A stretch of 64,000 nucleotides of DNA from Gilvimarinus japonicus (lineage in GTDB: Bacteria > Pseudomonadota > Gammaproteobacteria > Pseudomonadales > Cellvibrionaceae): assembly GCF_042847215.1 (NCBI RefSeq), contig NZ_AP031500.1, positions 3,658,001-3,722,000 of the forward strand. The letters are read 5' to 3'. The notes beneath the pieces were generated by a model. That model searched no databases, was not told where the DNA came from, and saw nothing but the letters and a program-made list of their open reading frames with translations. The position numbers were made by a program, and so were the translations under genes. This document shows positions 1-9,396 of this stretch, piece by piece; position 1 is the first letter of the stretch; each line of letters starts with the position of its first letter.

Positions 1-89
1 CCGCGAAAAAACTCACGCAACCTAAAGTTGAGCTCTGCCCGCGCCTGTAACAGCTCGGGCGAACAACTCGGGCGCCACAAATCACTCAC
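1..89 (-). CDS. epmA: EF-P--(R)-beta-lysine ligase, 5' end only
   Basis: Only the first ~29 codons are inside the window; the rest lies to the left. The reading frame from a GTG at 89 gives an N-terminus starting MSDLWRPSCSPELL and continuing to LNFRLREFF. This matches the known start of EpmA (WxPSAS...LLxRAxxxxxIRxFF). EpmA is the LysRS-like ligase that attaches beta-lysine to EF-P. It follows efp by about 20 nt on the same strand and faces epmB, so the whole EF-P modification module is clustered here. The GTG start is inferred from homology; no ATG lies just upstream in frame. Partial, but the identity is fairly firm. Confidence 0.72.
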   Translation of the reverse strand, partial: MSDLWRPSCSPELLQARAELNFRLREFFR

Positions 90-108
90 ACCAAAGGTAG
101 CCGTGCGA

Positions 109-681
109 TTAATCTTTAGAGGCGCGGCCTAAGTACTCACCGGTGCGAGTATCGACGCGAATCACATCGCCGATATTCATAAACAGTGGCACTTTAACCA
201 CAGCGCCGGTGCTTAAGGTCGCCGGCTTAGTGCCGCCCTGGGCGGTGTCGCCTTTGAGGCCGGGGTCGGTTTCGGTGACTTCTAGCTCGACGTGGTTAGG
301 CGCGGCAACCACCAATGGTGCGTTGTTAAACAGGGTAACCACGCACTTGTCTTGCTCGCACAACCACTTGGCTGAGTCGCTTACCGCTTTGGCATCGGCC
401 GCAAACTGGTCGAAAGTTTCCGGGTCCATAAAGTGCCAAAACTCGCCGTCGGTATAGAGATACTCCATATCGCGATCGACCACATCGGCGCCCTCTAGGC
501 TTTCGCTGCCGCGGAAAGTGCGGTCCCAGACCCGGCCGGTGGCCAAGTTGCGCAGCTTAACGCGGTTAAAGGCTTGGCCCTTACCCGGCTTTACCAGCTC
601 GTTTTCAACAATGTTACATGGATCACCGTCTAGCATTACTTTCAGACCGGTGCGGAAATCGTTGATAGAATAGGTGGCCAT
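109..681 (-). CDS. efp: Elongation factor P
   Basis: 190-residue translation factor that relieves ribosome stalling at polyproline stretches. The start is the ATG giving MATYSINDFRTGLK, although the frame stays open upstream; this start gives the family's usual length (about 188 residues). The modified lysine is K34 in VKPGKGQ, exactly the position that EpmA/EpmB beta-lysylate in E. coli. KOW-like N-domain, then two OB-type domains ending GEYLGRASKD. epmB starts 40 nt away on the opposite strand, so the two share one divergent promoter region; epmA follows downstream. Very secure call. Confidence 0.97.
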   Translation of the reverse strand: MATYSINDFRTGLKVMLDGDPCNIVENELVKPGKGQAFNRVKLRNLATGRVWDRTFRGSESLEGADVVDRDMEYLYTDGEFWHFMDPETFDQFAADAKAVSDSAKWLCEQDKCVVTLFNNAPLVVAAPNHVELEVTETDPGLKGDTAQGGTKPATLSTGAVVKVPLFMNIGDVIRVDTRTGEYLGRASKD

Positions 682-721
682 AACCCCTCTCGTAGACATT
701 AACAGAATTTGAAAGGCGCCA

Positions 722-1729
722 ATGATACATCGAACCGTCGCTACATGGCAGACCGAGACCTGGCAAGAGGCGCTTAAAAACGTTATTCGCACCCCGGAAG
801 AGCTCTTTAGCCTGTTAAAACTCGACCCAGCACTGATCCCGGCGGCACATTTAGCGGGTCGCGACTTCGCCCTAAGAGTGCCGCGCGAGTTTGTCCGGCG
901 TATGGAGCCGGGCAATCTTAACGATCCGCTGCTGCGCCAAGTGCTACCCATCGGCGACGAGCTGCTGGCCACGCCCGGCTACAGTCACGATCCGCTGGAC
1001 GAAAACGCCGCCAATCCCCATCCGGGGCTGGTACACAAATACCAGGGGCGCGTACTGCTGGTGGTGACCGGTAGCTGCGCCATTAACTGCCGTTACTGCT
1101 TTAGGCGCCACTTCCCCTACGCCGACAACCGGCCCAGTCGGGCCCAATGGCAACAGGCGCTGGATTATATTCGCCACGACAGCAGCATCCACGAGGTCAT
1201 TTTTAGCGGCGGCGATCCACTCAACGCACCGGACGCTACCTTGGCGTGGCTTACCGACGAAATCAGCCAGATTGACCACATTACTCGCTTGCGTGTGCAC
1301 TCCCGATTACCGGTGGTGCTGCCCTCGCGGGTCACGGATCAATGCCTCGACTGGCTAGCCCGACCGCGCTTTGCCAACACTCTGGTCATTCACGCCAACC
1401 ACGCCCAAGAGCTAGACGCCAGTGTCGAGCGCGCACTGATCCAATTGCGCGAGGCCGGGGTCACGCTACTTAATCAGACGGTTTTATTAAAAGGCGTAAA
1501 CGATTCGGTTACCGCCTTAAGCCAGCTCAGTGAACGGCTGTTTGCCTGCGGTGTGTTACCTTATTACCTGCATCTGCTAGACAAGGTTGCCGGAGCGGCT
1601 CACTTTGACGTCCCAGAACAACAGGCGCGCCAGCTGCACCAAGCGCTGTTGCACAGTTTATCGGGCTACCTGGTGCCAAAACTGGTGCGTGAAATCCCCG
1701 GCGAACCATCTAAGACACCGGTGATCTAA
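722..1729 (+). CDS. epmB: EF-P lysine 2,3-aminomutase (radical SAM)
   Basis: 335-residue radical-SAM/PLP enzyme that makes the (R)-beta-lysine used to modify EF-P lysine 34. The 4Fe-4S cluster cysteines are C119, C123 and C126 in CAINCRYC, followed by the family sequence RRHFPY. IFSGGDPL is the SAM-contacting GGD region, and the C-terminal LLDKVAGAAHF/PKLVREIPGE segment is typical of the KamA/EpmB family. It lacks the long C-terminal extension of catabolic lysine 2,3-aminomutases. Divergent from efp, with epmA nearby, so the modification pathway is complete except for the optional hydroxylase EpmC. Confidence 0.95.
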   Translation: MIHRTVATWQTETWQEALKNVIRTPEELFSLLKLDPALIPAAHLAGRDFALRVPREFVRRMEPGNLNDPLLRQVLPIGDELLATPGYSHDPLDENAANPHPGLVHKYQGRVLLVVTGSCAINCRYCFRRHFPYADNRPSRAQWQQALDYIRHDSSIHEVIFSGGDPLNAPDATLAWLTDEISQIDHITRLRVHSRLPVVLPSRVTDQCLDWLARPRFANTLVIHANHAQELDASVERALIQLREAGVTLLNQTVLLKGVNDSVTALSQLSERLFACGVLPYYLHLLDKVAGAAHFDVPEQQARQLHQALLHSLSGYLVPKLVREIPGEPSKTPVI

Positions 1730-1844
1730 AATACCTCGGATGGCGAAAGGGTTAGAGGGCCCTGTAATGCCCAGAACCCCTAAGCCACAAACACCGCGCC
1801 ATCCGCTATAGTGTAACGGTCACCCTAGAGTAAAAAGCCAACGC

Positions 1845-3638
1845 ATGAATGAAGCCTTAACCGATACCGCACTGCTTGCCCGACTCAAGCTGCCCGAGCC
1901 TGACCTTAAAAGCCTCAGCTTTTGCAAAAGTGCCACGGCCAACAATGTCGCCCAATGGATCGACGCCCAGCCGCTGACGCAAACCCGCTATATCAGCGCC
2001 GTGCTCTACGCCGCGCTGCCCGAGCTGGCGCGCCTAAAAACCGACGGCCAAACTCACCTCGAGATGCTCGATCAAGTGCGCCCGGCCGTGCAAGTGGCCA
2101 TCCAGGGATTAAGCAAAACCTTTTTGCACCAACCCCTTATTCTGCCCGACCCCGCCCGCAAAGCTGCGGTGATAGCTCAGGCGCTGCAAAAACATTTAAG
2201 CAACGCCTATTTAAGCGCTGTGCGTACAACCTTTACCAACCGCAGCAGCCCCGAGTTACGCGCGTTAGCCATTCACCGCGCGCTGACAGGCCTGGGGCTA
2301 TTACTGCTGCGCAGTTACCAGCTTTATACGCCCACCCTTAAGCAGCTCTGGAGCGAGGTGCACACGCTTTACTTATTGGCCGAGCGCAACGGACTCACGA
2401 CAATTAAAGTCAACGACCCGCTGCCCAACCACCAAGGTGTCAACACCATCACCCAGGCCTACCTGCGCCTTGTGCTAATGGCCACCGCCCGCCCCAACCA
2501 ATTGGGGCAAAACGATCTATACAACTTGTACCTGTCGCTTGAGTCGCTCAGTTTGCAGGCGCAGCTTTACCGCAACGACGACCAAGCCCCTGACTGCCTT
2601 TATGCCGTCATGCTCGATAGCGACACCCCACCGGTGTATCGCAGCCGCCTAGCGCTGTACGACAGCCAAGACGTGCGCGCAATTAGCACGGCGCCGCTTT
2701 GCCAAACCCTACAAGATCTGGCACCGGGCACCACCACCCGACTATCATCGGCGCTGGCGGGACACCTGCTCGCCGCGTGGCAACGGATTGTGGAGCGTAG
2801 TTACCCACGCCACGCGGGCGATGGCGAGCTAGAAGTCACCATCGGCTTAAGTAATTTGCACTTTTACAGTGCCGGGGAGACGCCGTTTAACCTCTACCTA
2901 AAAAGCCCCTCGGAGCTGGGGTTAGACGACACCAGCGAGGGGATTTTTAAACAGCGCGGCCTAAAGCTAAAAGATCGTATTAGCCCCAGCGCCGCCGACC
3001 CCTGGGGCGAAGCCTTTGATGTTGCCAAACCGGCGCTGCAAGCGAGCAACCATTCGACCATCAATATGGAAGAGAATATTCGCCGCGCGAGCCGCGCTAA
3101 ATATCGCGGGCAACATCCGATCGATAAAGTCGCGGTAGTCGATGCCAGTGCCGGCGGTTACTGTCTGGAGTGGCACGGCGCCAGCCCCGCCACCCTCAAG
3201 GCCGGCGAGCTGCTCGGTGTACGCGAGCCGGGACGTCACAAATGGGGCATCGCCGCCGTGCGCTGGGTACAGCAAACGCGCGGCGCCACGCAAATAGGCA
3301 TACAACTACTCGCCCCACAGGCGCAGCCTGCGGCGGCGGCTATCGTGCAAAAAACCGGCGAGTACGCCGAGTACCTGCGGGTTTTGGCACTACCGGCCCA
3401 GCGGCTCGCCAATCAGCCTGCCAGTTTACTTACCAATGCGGTGAGTTTTCGCGAGATGCAGAAAATTAAGCTATACCAAGATGGAGTGATAACCACACTA
3501 CAGCTAACACGACGAGTTTTTTCGACCGGTATCATCAGTCAGTTCTCTTATAAAGTACTGGCGACCATCGATGACACCAAGGCGGAACAAAGCCGTGAAA
3601 AAACCGACTTTGCCGCCCTGTGGGACAGTAAAGACTAG
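1845..3638 (+). CDS. Large PilZ-type protein upstream of fimX
   Basis: 597-residue cytoplasmic protein with no signal peptide or membrane segment. Roughly residues 1-400 are helical and of unknown fold. The C-terminal part (about 410-590) reads as a PilZ-like beta-barrel: basic RRASRAKYRGQ near 408, then DASAGGYCLEW, LGVREPGRHKWGIAAVRWVQ and IGIQLLAP. The arrangement (PilZ-like gene directly before FimX) matches the PA4958-fimX neighbourhood of Pseudomonas as I remember it. A role with FimX in c-di-GMP control of type IV pili is inferred from neighbours. About 270 nt separate it from fimX. Confidence 0.7.
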   Translation: MNEALTDTALLARLKLPEPDLKSLSFCKSATANNVAQWIDAQPLTQTRYISAVLYAALPELARLKTDGQTHLEMLDQVRPAVQVAIQGLSKTFLHQPLILPDPARKAAVIAQALQKHLSNAYLSAVRTTFTNRSSPELRALAIHRALTGLGLLLLRSYQLYTPTLKQLWSEVHTLYLLAERNGLTTIKVNDPLPNHQGVNTITQAYLRLVLMATARPNQLGQNDLYNLYLSLESLSLQAQLYRNDDQAPDCLYAVMLDSDTPPVYRSRLALYDSQDVRAISTAPLCQTLQDLAPGTTTRLSSALAGHLLAAWQRIVERSYPRHAGDGELEVTIGLSNLHFYSAGETPFNLYLKSPSELGLDDTSEGIFKQRGLKLKDRISPSAADPWGEAFDVAKPALQASNHSTINMEENIRRASRAKYRGQHPIDKVAVVDASAGGYCLEWHGASPATLKAGELLGVREPGRHKWGIAAVRWVQQTRGATQIGIQLLAPQAQPAAAAIVQKTGEYAEYLRVLALPAQRLANQPASLLTNAVSFREMQKIKLYQDGVITTLQLTRRVFSTGIISQFSYKVLATIDDTKAEQSREKTDFAALWDSKD

Positions 3639-3912
3639 TCGTGCTAGCGGCAGATTAAAGGGCCGGTAAAGCGTCGATCCCGTCGCATTTTTCAACGGTA
3701 AGCATAGCCGGCCTTATGCAAAACGTGTACAAGTATTGAGGTCGACGAATATTCGGGTAATATAGTTGCCTCTTCACCTATAAGTGCCAGCTTGCAAGTC
3801 AAAGCCGATAACCGGTTAGACTTTTCGAGTGAATGGGGGGATATCGCACTTGTAGCCACCAAAGGACTGGCATTCGATAAAAACCGTGGAATAGCGAGCG
3901 CAGTAGACCTCT

Positions 3913-6024
3913 ATGAATCCCAACGACACAATCCGCCTGCTCATCCTTAACGATTCGCAAGCAGAAGCCGAACGCCTCATTAGCATGCTGCACAATGCCG
4001 GACGCCCCAATCGGGCCCAGCATGTCACCAGTGACGAGTCACTGACCAAGCTGCTAGAAGAGCAGGCCTGGGACATCCTGATCGCGCACGACCAAACACA
4101 AAACCTAACCCCCGCCTCCGCCATCCAGCAAATTCGCCGACTCAACAAAGATGTGCCGTCGTTATTGCTGACCGATGACGAGACCAGCCAAGCCATTGTC
4201 GAGGGTTTAAAGATCGGCGCGGCCGACGTGGTCCGCTTAGATGAAGATCAGCACCTGTTACTGGTCATCAGCCGCGAGCTGGCAAACCGTGCCCAGCGCC
4301 ACGAAAAGCGCATTGCCGACCGCCGCTTGCGCGAGTCCGAGCGCCGCTCACAGTCGCTGTTGGATAGCTCGCGCGACGCCATCGCCTACGTGCAAGACGG
4401 GTTATACCTTTACGCCAACGAGTCTTTTGCCGAGCTGTTTGGCTACGACGACAAAGACGATATCGACTGTATGCCGATTATGGATATGGTGGCCGAAAGC
4501 GATCACGCCAAACTCAAAGAATTTTTAAAAGAATTTACGCTTAAGGGGCTCGATGCCGAATCCAGCACCTTAAGCTTTAAGGGGCTACGTCATGACGGCA
4601 GCCAAACCGATGTATCGCTGGAGGTTGCCCACGCCAGCTACGACGACGAGCCCTGCTTGCAGTTTTTAACCCGCGGTACCCGCGCCGCTGCCACGGCTGC
4701 AGCCGCCGCTGCCGCCGCGGGGATCTCGGCCAAAGAGCTCGAAGAGGCCAAGTGGAAAGACAATGTTACCGGGCTCTACAACCGCAGCTACTTGTTGGCC
4801 CACGCCGATAAAATTATCGACGGCATGAGCGACGATCAAAGCCGCTGCCTGCTGTATATCGACATCGACGACTTTGCCGAGACGGTACAGGCCAAACTCG
4901 GTATGGCCGGCGCCGATGCCGCACTCGAAGATTTAGCACAATTGCTTAGCCGCGAAGCCGCCGAGGGCGAAACACTCGCTCGTTTTGGCGACAACACCTT
5001 CACCTTGCTAACCGGCAACACCACCGCAACCGAAACCGTCAACCGGGCGCAAAAGTTGTGCTCGACGATTGCCGAGCACATTGTAGAGGTCAACAGTAAA
5101 ACCTTACAGTTAAGTGCCACCATCGGTATCTCGGTACTGAACGAGAACTCCAGCAGCGCCGAGCAAGTTATCGAGCAAGCCATGACCGCCGCCGATCAGG
5201 TACGCGAAAGCGAAGAGACCAGCGCGCTGCTGTACGAGCCGCCGGTAAGCGCAGAGGAAAAACAAGAGCGCGATATGCTCAAGGACGTCCAGCACGCGCT
5301 GGATAACGATCTGTTTCGTCTGTTGTTTCAACCGATCATCAGCTTGCGCGGCTCGGATGAAGAGTACTACGAAGTTTTACTAAGGCTGCTCAATAGCGAC
5401 CAAAAAGAAGTATCACCCAATGAGTTTATCGAGGCCGCCCACCAAGCGGGCATCGGGATTAAGATTGACCGCTGGGTCATTTTAGAAGCCATTAAGCTGT
5501 TATCCGAGCACCGCACCCGCGGCAACAAAACCAAGTTAATTCTTAACCTAAACAGCGCATCCATTTGCGACAGCTCGCTCGTCGCCTGGCTTGGGGTAGC
5601 GTTTAAAGCCGCGGGCCTACCGCCCGACGCGGTGGTATTTCAAGCCCAAGAGGTGGACATCACCAATCACCTCAATGCGGCCAAAGCCCTCAACACCGGT
5701 CTAGAAAAGCTCGGCAGTAAACTGGCCATTTGCAACTTTGGCTGTTCACTCAACCCGTTTAATACGCTTAAGCATGTCAACGCCGCCTTTATCAAAGTCG
5801 ATGGCTCTTTTACTCAGGATGTGCAGAGCAAAAGCGAGAGCCCCGAATCGCTGACCCAATTGTTAGAGCAGCTTCACGAGGCCGACAAAATCACCATTGT
5901 GCCGTTTGTCGAAAACGCCAGTGTGCTCTCAACACTATGGCAAGCGGGGGTGCACTATATCCAAGGCCACTACTTGCAAGAGCCGACCCAGTCGATGAGC
6001 TACGATTTTAATATGGAAGGCTAA
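3913..6024 (+). CDS. fimX: FimX-like c-di-GMP receptor (REC-PAS-degenerate GGDEF-degenerate EAL)
   Basis: 703 residues. In order: a REC-like domain (1-130) whose region around ILIAHDQTQ is not a typical phosphoacceptor site; a PAS domain (about 150-255); an alanine-rich linker (about 256-270); a GGDEF-type domain (about 278-440) with RFGDNTF in place of GGDEF; and an EAL-type domain (about 455-700) with EVLLRLL in place of EAL. Both catalytic motifs are degenerate in the manner of Pseudomonas FimX, a c-di-GMP-binding effector needed for type IV pilus assembly at the leading pole. Enzymatic activity is therefore unlikely; receptor function is inferred from the family. Confidence 0.87.
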   Translation: MNPNDTIRLLILNDSQAEAERLISMLHNAGRPNRAQHVTSDESLTKLLEEQAWDILIAHDQTQNLTPASAIQQIRRLNKDVPSLLLTDDETSQAIVEGLKIGAADVVRLDEDQHLLLVISRELANRAQRHEKRIADRRLRESERRSQSLLDSSRDAIAYVQDGLYLYANESFAELFGYDDKDDIDCMPIMDMVAESDHAKLKEFLKEFTLKGLDAESSTLSFKGLRHDGSQTDVSLEVAHASYDDEPCLQFLTRGTRAAATAAAAAAAAGISAKELEEAKWKDNVTGLYNRSYLLAHADKIIDGMSDDQSRCLLYIDIDDFAETVQAKLGMAGADAALEDLAQLLSREAAEGETLARFGDNTFTLLTGNTTATETVNRAQKLCSTIAEHIVEVNSKTLQLSATIGISVLNENSSSAEQVIEQAMTAADQVRESEETSALLYEPPVSAEEKQERDMLKDVQHALDNDLFRLLFQPIISLRGSDEEYYEVLLRLLNSDQKEVSPNEFIEAAHQAGIGIKIDRWVILEAIKLLSEHRTRGNKTKLILNLNSASICDSSLVAWLGVAFKAAGLPPDAVVFQAQEVDITNHLNAAKALNTGLEKLGSKLAICNFGCSLNPFNTLKHVNAAFIKVDGSFTQDVQSKSESPESLTQLLEQLHEADKITIVPFVENASVLSTLWQAGVHYIQGHYLQEPTQSMSYDFNMEG

Positions 6025-6042
6025 CGGCTCGACTCAAATGAC

Positions 6043-6084
6043 GACCACAAAAAAAGCAGCCGATCGGCTGCTTTTTTTGTGGTC
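6043..6084. terminator. Bidirectional Rho-independent terminator
   Basis: A perfect 42-bp palindrome (21 + 21). It has a GC stem (GCAGCCGA) flanked by a run of A on the left and T on the right, so it works as an intrinsic terminator on both strands. It sits between the convergent ends of fimX (plus) and the TraB/GumN gene (minus) and probably serves both. Confidence 0.9.
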
Positions 6085-6098
6085 AAACCGAAAAGCTG

Positions 6099-6968
6099 TT
6101 AAGGCAGTTTGTATTTGCTAACGCTTAACCCCTCTTTTTTCAGCATCGCGAGGACACTGTCGGGGCCGGCGAGATGCAGGGCACCCACCAAGACAAACTC
6201 GGTTTCCGGCGTCGCCAGCATTTGCTTAAGATGTGGCAGCCAGTTTTTATTGCGCTCGGTTAAAATCAGATGGTACAACTCGGGCGCTTCATCAAGCATT
6301 GGCTTGCCCATCAGCTGAAACAAATCATCAGCGTCCCCGGCACGCCACTCGGCCACCATTTTATCAAACAGCTCTGCCATTTGCTCAAGGTCATCCAGCG
6401 TCGAATTGATAAATAAATTGGGGTCCACTTCGGTCATAGCAACCATAAAGCCGAGCTGTTCTTCAGGTGTTTCCAGCTCGCCCAAGGTTTTGCCTTGCGC
6501 TTTTGCCTCGGCAAAATAGCGCTGATCAATGCCATCGCCAAAGCCCAGCTTTTGCATCTCTAACATGGTGAAGGCCAGTGCGACAAAGGCCGGCTTAAAG
6601 GCCCCCATGGGCGCGAGCGGTAGTTGCCTGGCGGCAGAGTAGGCACTGAGTCGGGCCCAGGTTTTGCTGTCCAGTTCACCCTCTAAGGTTTTACCCGGCG
6701 CCAGCATCATCGCCTGCTGCAGCTGCATGCTAAAGGCAGGGTCTTGTACCGCGTCCATGTCCGTTTCAAACACCACCTGCTCTGCCGCCGCCATGGCCGC
6801 CGGGTACTCAGCCGGCAGCGGGTAATCACTGGGTTTTAGCATATGGATGGTACCGCCAATGAACAGCTGGTTATCACCATCACTAACTTGCCAGACATAG
6901 CTTTCAGCCTGAGCGGTAAAGCTTGCACACAGAGCGCCAGCGGCAAGAAGTCCTTTTAAGCGAGTCAT
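6099..6968 (-). CDS. TraB/GumN family protein
   Basis: 289 residues with a clear Sec signal peptide (MTRLKGLLAAGALCASFTAQA), so exported. The mature part has the family's hallmarks: the N-terminal FIGGTIHMLKPSDYPLP and the C-terminal FVLVGALHLAGPDSVLAML, whose GT-H and GALH/GPDS motifs hold the putative metal-binding or catalytic residues. Related to E. coli YbaP. The family is described as metalloprotease-like of the erythromycin-esterase/Tiki clan; the substrate is unknown. It stands alone, converging on fimX. Confidence 0.85.
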   Translation of the reverse strand: MTRLKGLLAAGALCASFTAQAESYVWQVSDGDNQLFIGGTIHMLKPSDYPLPAEYPAAMAAAEQVVFETDMDAVQDPAFSMQLQQAMMLAPGKTLEGELDSKTWARLSAYSAARQLPLAPMGAFKPAFVALAFTMLEMQKLGFGDGIDQRYFAEAKAQGKTLGELETPEEQLGFMVAMTEVDPNLFINSTLDDLEQMAELFDKMVAEWRAGDADDLFQLMGKPMLDEAPELYHLILTERNKNWLPHLKQMLATPETEFVLVGALHLAGPDSVLAMLKKEGLSVSKYKLP

Positions 6969-7057
6969 AATCGTCCCTTGTGGTTATTAAGTTAAAGATT
7001 TAATCAATGAGGTTGTTGCACCATCACTTGATGAACACATAAAGGCTAAGCGCGCCG

Positions 7058-7498
7058 TCAACGGGCCTCTAATAAAAAAGTCACGGGGCCATCGTTGGTT
7101 AGGCTTACCTGCATATTCGCGGCAAAAATCCCGGTCGCCACCACGGCGTGTTGCGCTTGCAACTGCTGCACAAAGTAATCGTACAGCTGCTCGGCCAGTG
7201 CCGGCGCAGCGGCACTAGAAAACCCCGGACGCAGCCCTTTGCGAGTGTCTGCCGCTAACGTAAATTGCGACACGACTAGCACCCCCCCGGCCACCTCGCC
7301 GACGTTTAAATTCATTTTATCGTCAGCATCGGCAAACAGGCGGTAATTTAAGACTTTATGCAGCAGCTTGTCGGCCTGCTCGCGGGTATCATCGCGCTCA
7401 ACCCCCAACAGCAACAACAGGCCCTGCTCGATACGGCCAACACATTCACCCTCCACCGTTACCGAGGCGTGGGCTACCCGCTGAATCAAACCGCGCAT
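7058..7498 (-). CDS. dtd: D-aminoacyl-tRNA deacylase
   Basis: 146 residues, the normal length for DTD1. Hydrolyses D-amino acids from mischarged tRNA in the cytoplasm. The two signature loops are present: SQFTLAADTRKG (SQFTL motif) and the C-terminal NDGPVTFLLE with the GP cross-subunit motif that gives chiral proofreading. Starts only 2 nt after the stop of the upstream aminopeptidase gene on the same strand, so the two are almost surely one transcript. Confidence 0.96.
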   Translation of the reverse strand: MRGLIQRVAHASVTVEGECVGRIEQGLLLLLGVERDDTREQADKLLHKVLNYRLFADADDKMNLNVGEVAGGVLVVSQFTLAADTRKGLRPGFSSAAAPALAEQLYDYFVQQLQAQHAVVATGIFAANMQVSLTNDGPVTFLLEAR

Positions 7499-7500
7499 CG

Positions 7501-8472
7501 TTAAGCCATTTGGTCGGAGTCGTTACCGAGCTTGCGTGCCAGACCGTCGGTGGCACGAATCAGTGCATCGACAATCCCCGCCTCGCGGGAGGCGTGCCCA
7601 GCATCGCGGATAATTTGCAGCTCGGCATCCGGCCAGGCCTCTTGCAGCGCAAAAGCATTATCCAGGGGGCAAACCATATCGTAACGGCCATGCACGATCA
7701 TGCCGGGAATACCCGCTAATTTATCGGCATTGTTAATAATTTGGTTGTCTTCTAAAAACGCCTTATTAACAAAGTAATGCGCCTCAATGCGCGCTAGCGC
7801 CAAAGCTTTAAAAGGGTTCGAGAAGGTATCCACCACATCCTGATTAGGCCGCAAGGTAGCGCAGCGACCCTCCCACAGCGACCAGGCCTTGGCGGCAGAC
7901 ATCTTTTGCAGCTCGTTATCGCCGGTTAGCCGTTGGTAATAAGCGTGCATTAAATCGTGCCGCTCGTTCTCAGGGATCGGCGCTACAAAATCTTTCCAGT
8001 AATCGGGGAAAATAGCGCTGGCGCCGTCTTGGTAAAACCACGTTAAATCCCGCTCACGGCATAAAAAGATGCCGCGTAAAATCAGCCCTAACACTCGCTC
8101 GGGGTGAGTCTCGGCGTACACCAAGCTTAAGGTTGAACCCCACGAGCCGCCAAACAGCGCCCAGCGATCAACATCCAACGCAACGCGAATACGCTCTATA
8201 TCCTCGACCAGAGCCTGAGTCGTATTACCTTCCAGCTCAGCATGCGGCGTAGAGCGCCCAGAGCCGCGCTGATCAAATAAAATGATGCGGTAGCGCTCGG
8301 GGTCAAAAAAACGCCGGTCGTATTTGCCGCAGCCAGCACCTGGGCCACCGTGGACAAATAAAACCGGGATGCCATCGGGGTTACCCGACTCATCCACATA
8401 CAGCTCATGTGGTGCCTCTACGGGTATTTGATGGCGAGCGTAAGGTTTAATCTCTGGGTAAAACATCAACAT
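7501..8472 (-). CDS. pip: Prolyl aminopeptidase (alpha/beta hydrolase, S33)
   Basis: 323 residues from the ATG preceded by CAGGGG at 6-nt spacing; longer in-frame starts to 8577 lack support and would exceed the family length. Removes N-terminal proline from peptides. Motifs in order: HGGPGAG oxyanion loop, DQRGSGRS, the nucleophile elbow GGSWGS with catalytic Ser, the acid Asp in HGRYDMVCP, and His in DAGHASRE. No signal peptide, so cytoplasmic. Operon with dtd. Confidence 0.94.
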   Translation of the reverse strand: MLMFYPEIKPYARHQIPVEAPHELYVDESGNPDGIPVLFVHGGPGAGCGKYDRRFFDPERYRIILFDQRGSGRSTPHAELEGNTTQALVEDIERIRVALDVDRWALFGGSWGSTLSLVYAETHPERVLGLILRGIFLCRERDLTWFYQDGASAIFPDYWKDFVAPIPENERHDLMHAYYQRLTGDNELQKMSAAKAWSLWEGRCATLRPNQDVVDTFSNPFKALALARIEAHYFVNKAFLEDNQIINNADKLAGIPGMIVHGRYDMVCPLDNAFALQEAWPDAELQIIRDAGHASREAGIVDALIRATDGLARKLGNDSDQMA

Positions 8473-8765
8473 GTGCGGCCCCTGCAAACTGCTGCGGCTT
8501 GAATAGAGTCGCAAACTTAGCATACATGCCGAGCGGACGGGAGTGCTTATGGCAATTTTCGCCGTGCAATCACCCATAGGCCAACACCATCAACTGGACA
8601 ATAGCCGCCCTCATTACCGGACGATAGACGCCTCAACTAGCTAGTATTCATTTTAAGCCAGCAGACAGAGTGTCGTATACTTTTGCACACGACACCTTTG
8701 GGGCTGCTGCAACCGATAATGCCCCCCGACAACGCCGCCACCAGCAGGCGGCAGCAAGGAGCACC

Positions 8766-9359
8766 ATGAGTAAAACACCGATACGCTGCCAGTGGTGCAG
8801 CGACGATCCAATTTACCAGCAATACCACGACCAGCAGTGGGGCGTACCTTGCTACGACGCACTGGAACTGTTTGAGATGCTGATTCTGGAGGGCGCTCAG
8901 GCAGGCCTTAGCTGGATTACCGTGCTAAAAAAACGCGAGGGCTATCGCGCGGCATTTTGCCATTTTGACCCGGTCAAAATAGCCCAGTTTACCGAGCAGG
9001 ACGTCGAGCGCCTGCGGCAAAACCCCGAGATCATCCGCAACAAGCTTAAAATAGAGAGCGCCATTAAAGCCGCGCGCGCCTACCTTGCCATGCAAGAGGC
9101 CGGAGAGGGTTGGGTAGAGTACTTGTGGAGCTTTGTCGGCGGGCAACCGATCCAAAACCATTGGCAGAGCTTAAGCGAGGTGCCCGTTACCACCCCCGAG
9201 TCGGACGCCATGAGCAAAGCCCTTAAAAAGCAGGGTTTTAACTTTGTCGGCAGCACTATCTGCTATGCATTTATGCAGGCCACCGGCATGGTGAATGACC
9301 ACACCACCGACTGCTTTCGCTACCGCAGCTGCGCCGCTTTAGGGGGCAAACCGCGCTAA
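8766..9359 (+). CDS. tag: DNA-3-methyladenine glycosylase I
   Basis: 197 residues. Base-excision repair enzyme that removes 3-methyladenine. The ATG is chosen because an AAGGAG ribosome site sits 4 nt ahead; the frame is open upstream without family similarity. Family features: RCQWCSDDPIYQQYHDQQWGVP at the N-terminus (Cys and Glu/Asp-Trp region), AGLSWITVLKKREGYR, and the C-terminal HTTDCFRY zinc-binding Cys/His segment. Transcribed divergently from pip. Confidence 0.95.
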   Translation: MSKTPIRCQWCSDDPIYQQYHDQQWGVPCYDALELFEMLILEGAQAGLSWITVLKKREGYRAAFCHFDPVKIAQFTEQDVERLRQNPEIIRNKLKIESAIKAARAYLAMQEAGEGWVEYLWSFVGGQPIQNHWQSLSEVPVTTPESDAMSKALKKQGFNFVGSTICYAFMQATGMVNDHTTDCFRYRSCAALGGKPR

Positions 9360-9396
9360 CGCTGGTACACTGACAGACTCAACACAGGAGAAGCAT

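Noticed and set aside
143..457. Plus-strand open frame over efp
   Set aside because: Shadow of the elongation factor P gene in another frame; no family similarity or start signal.
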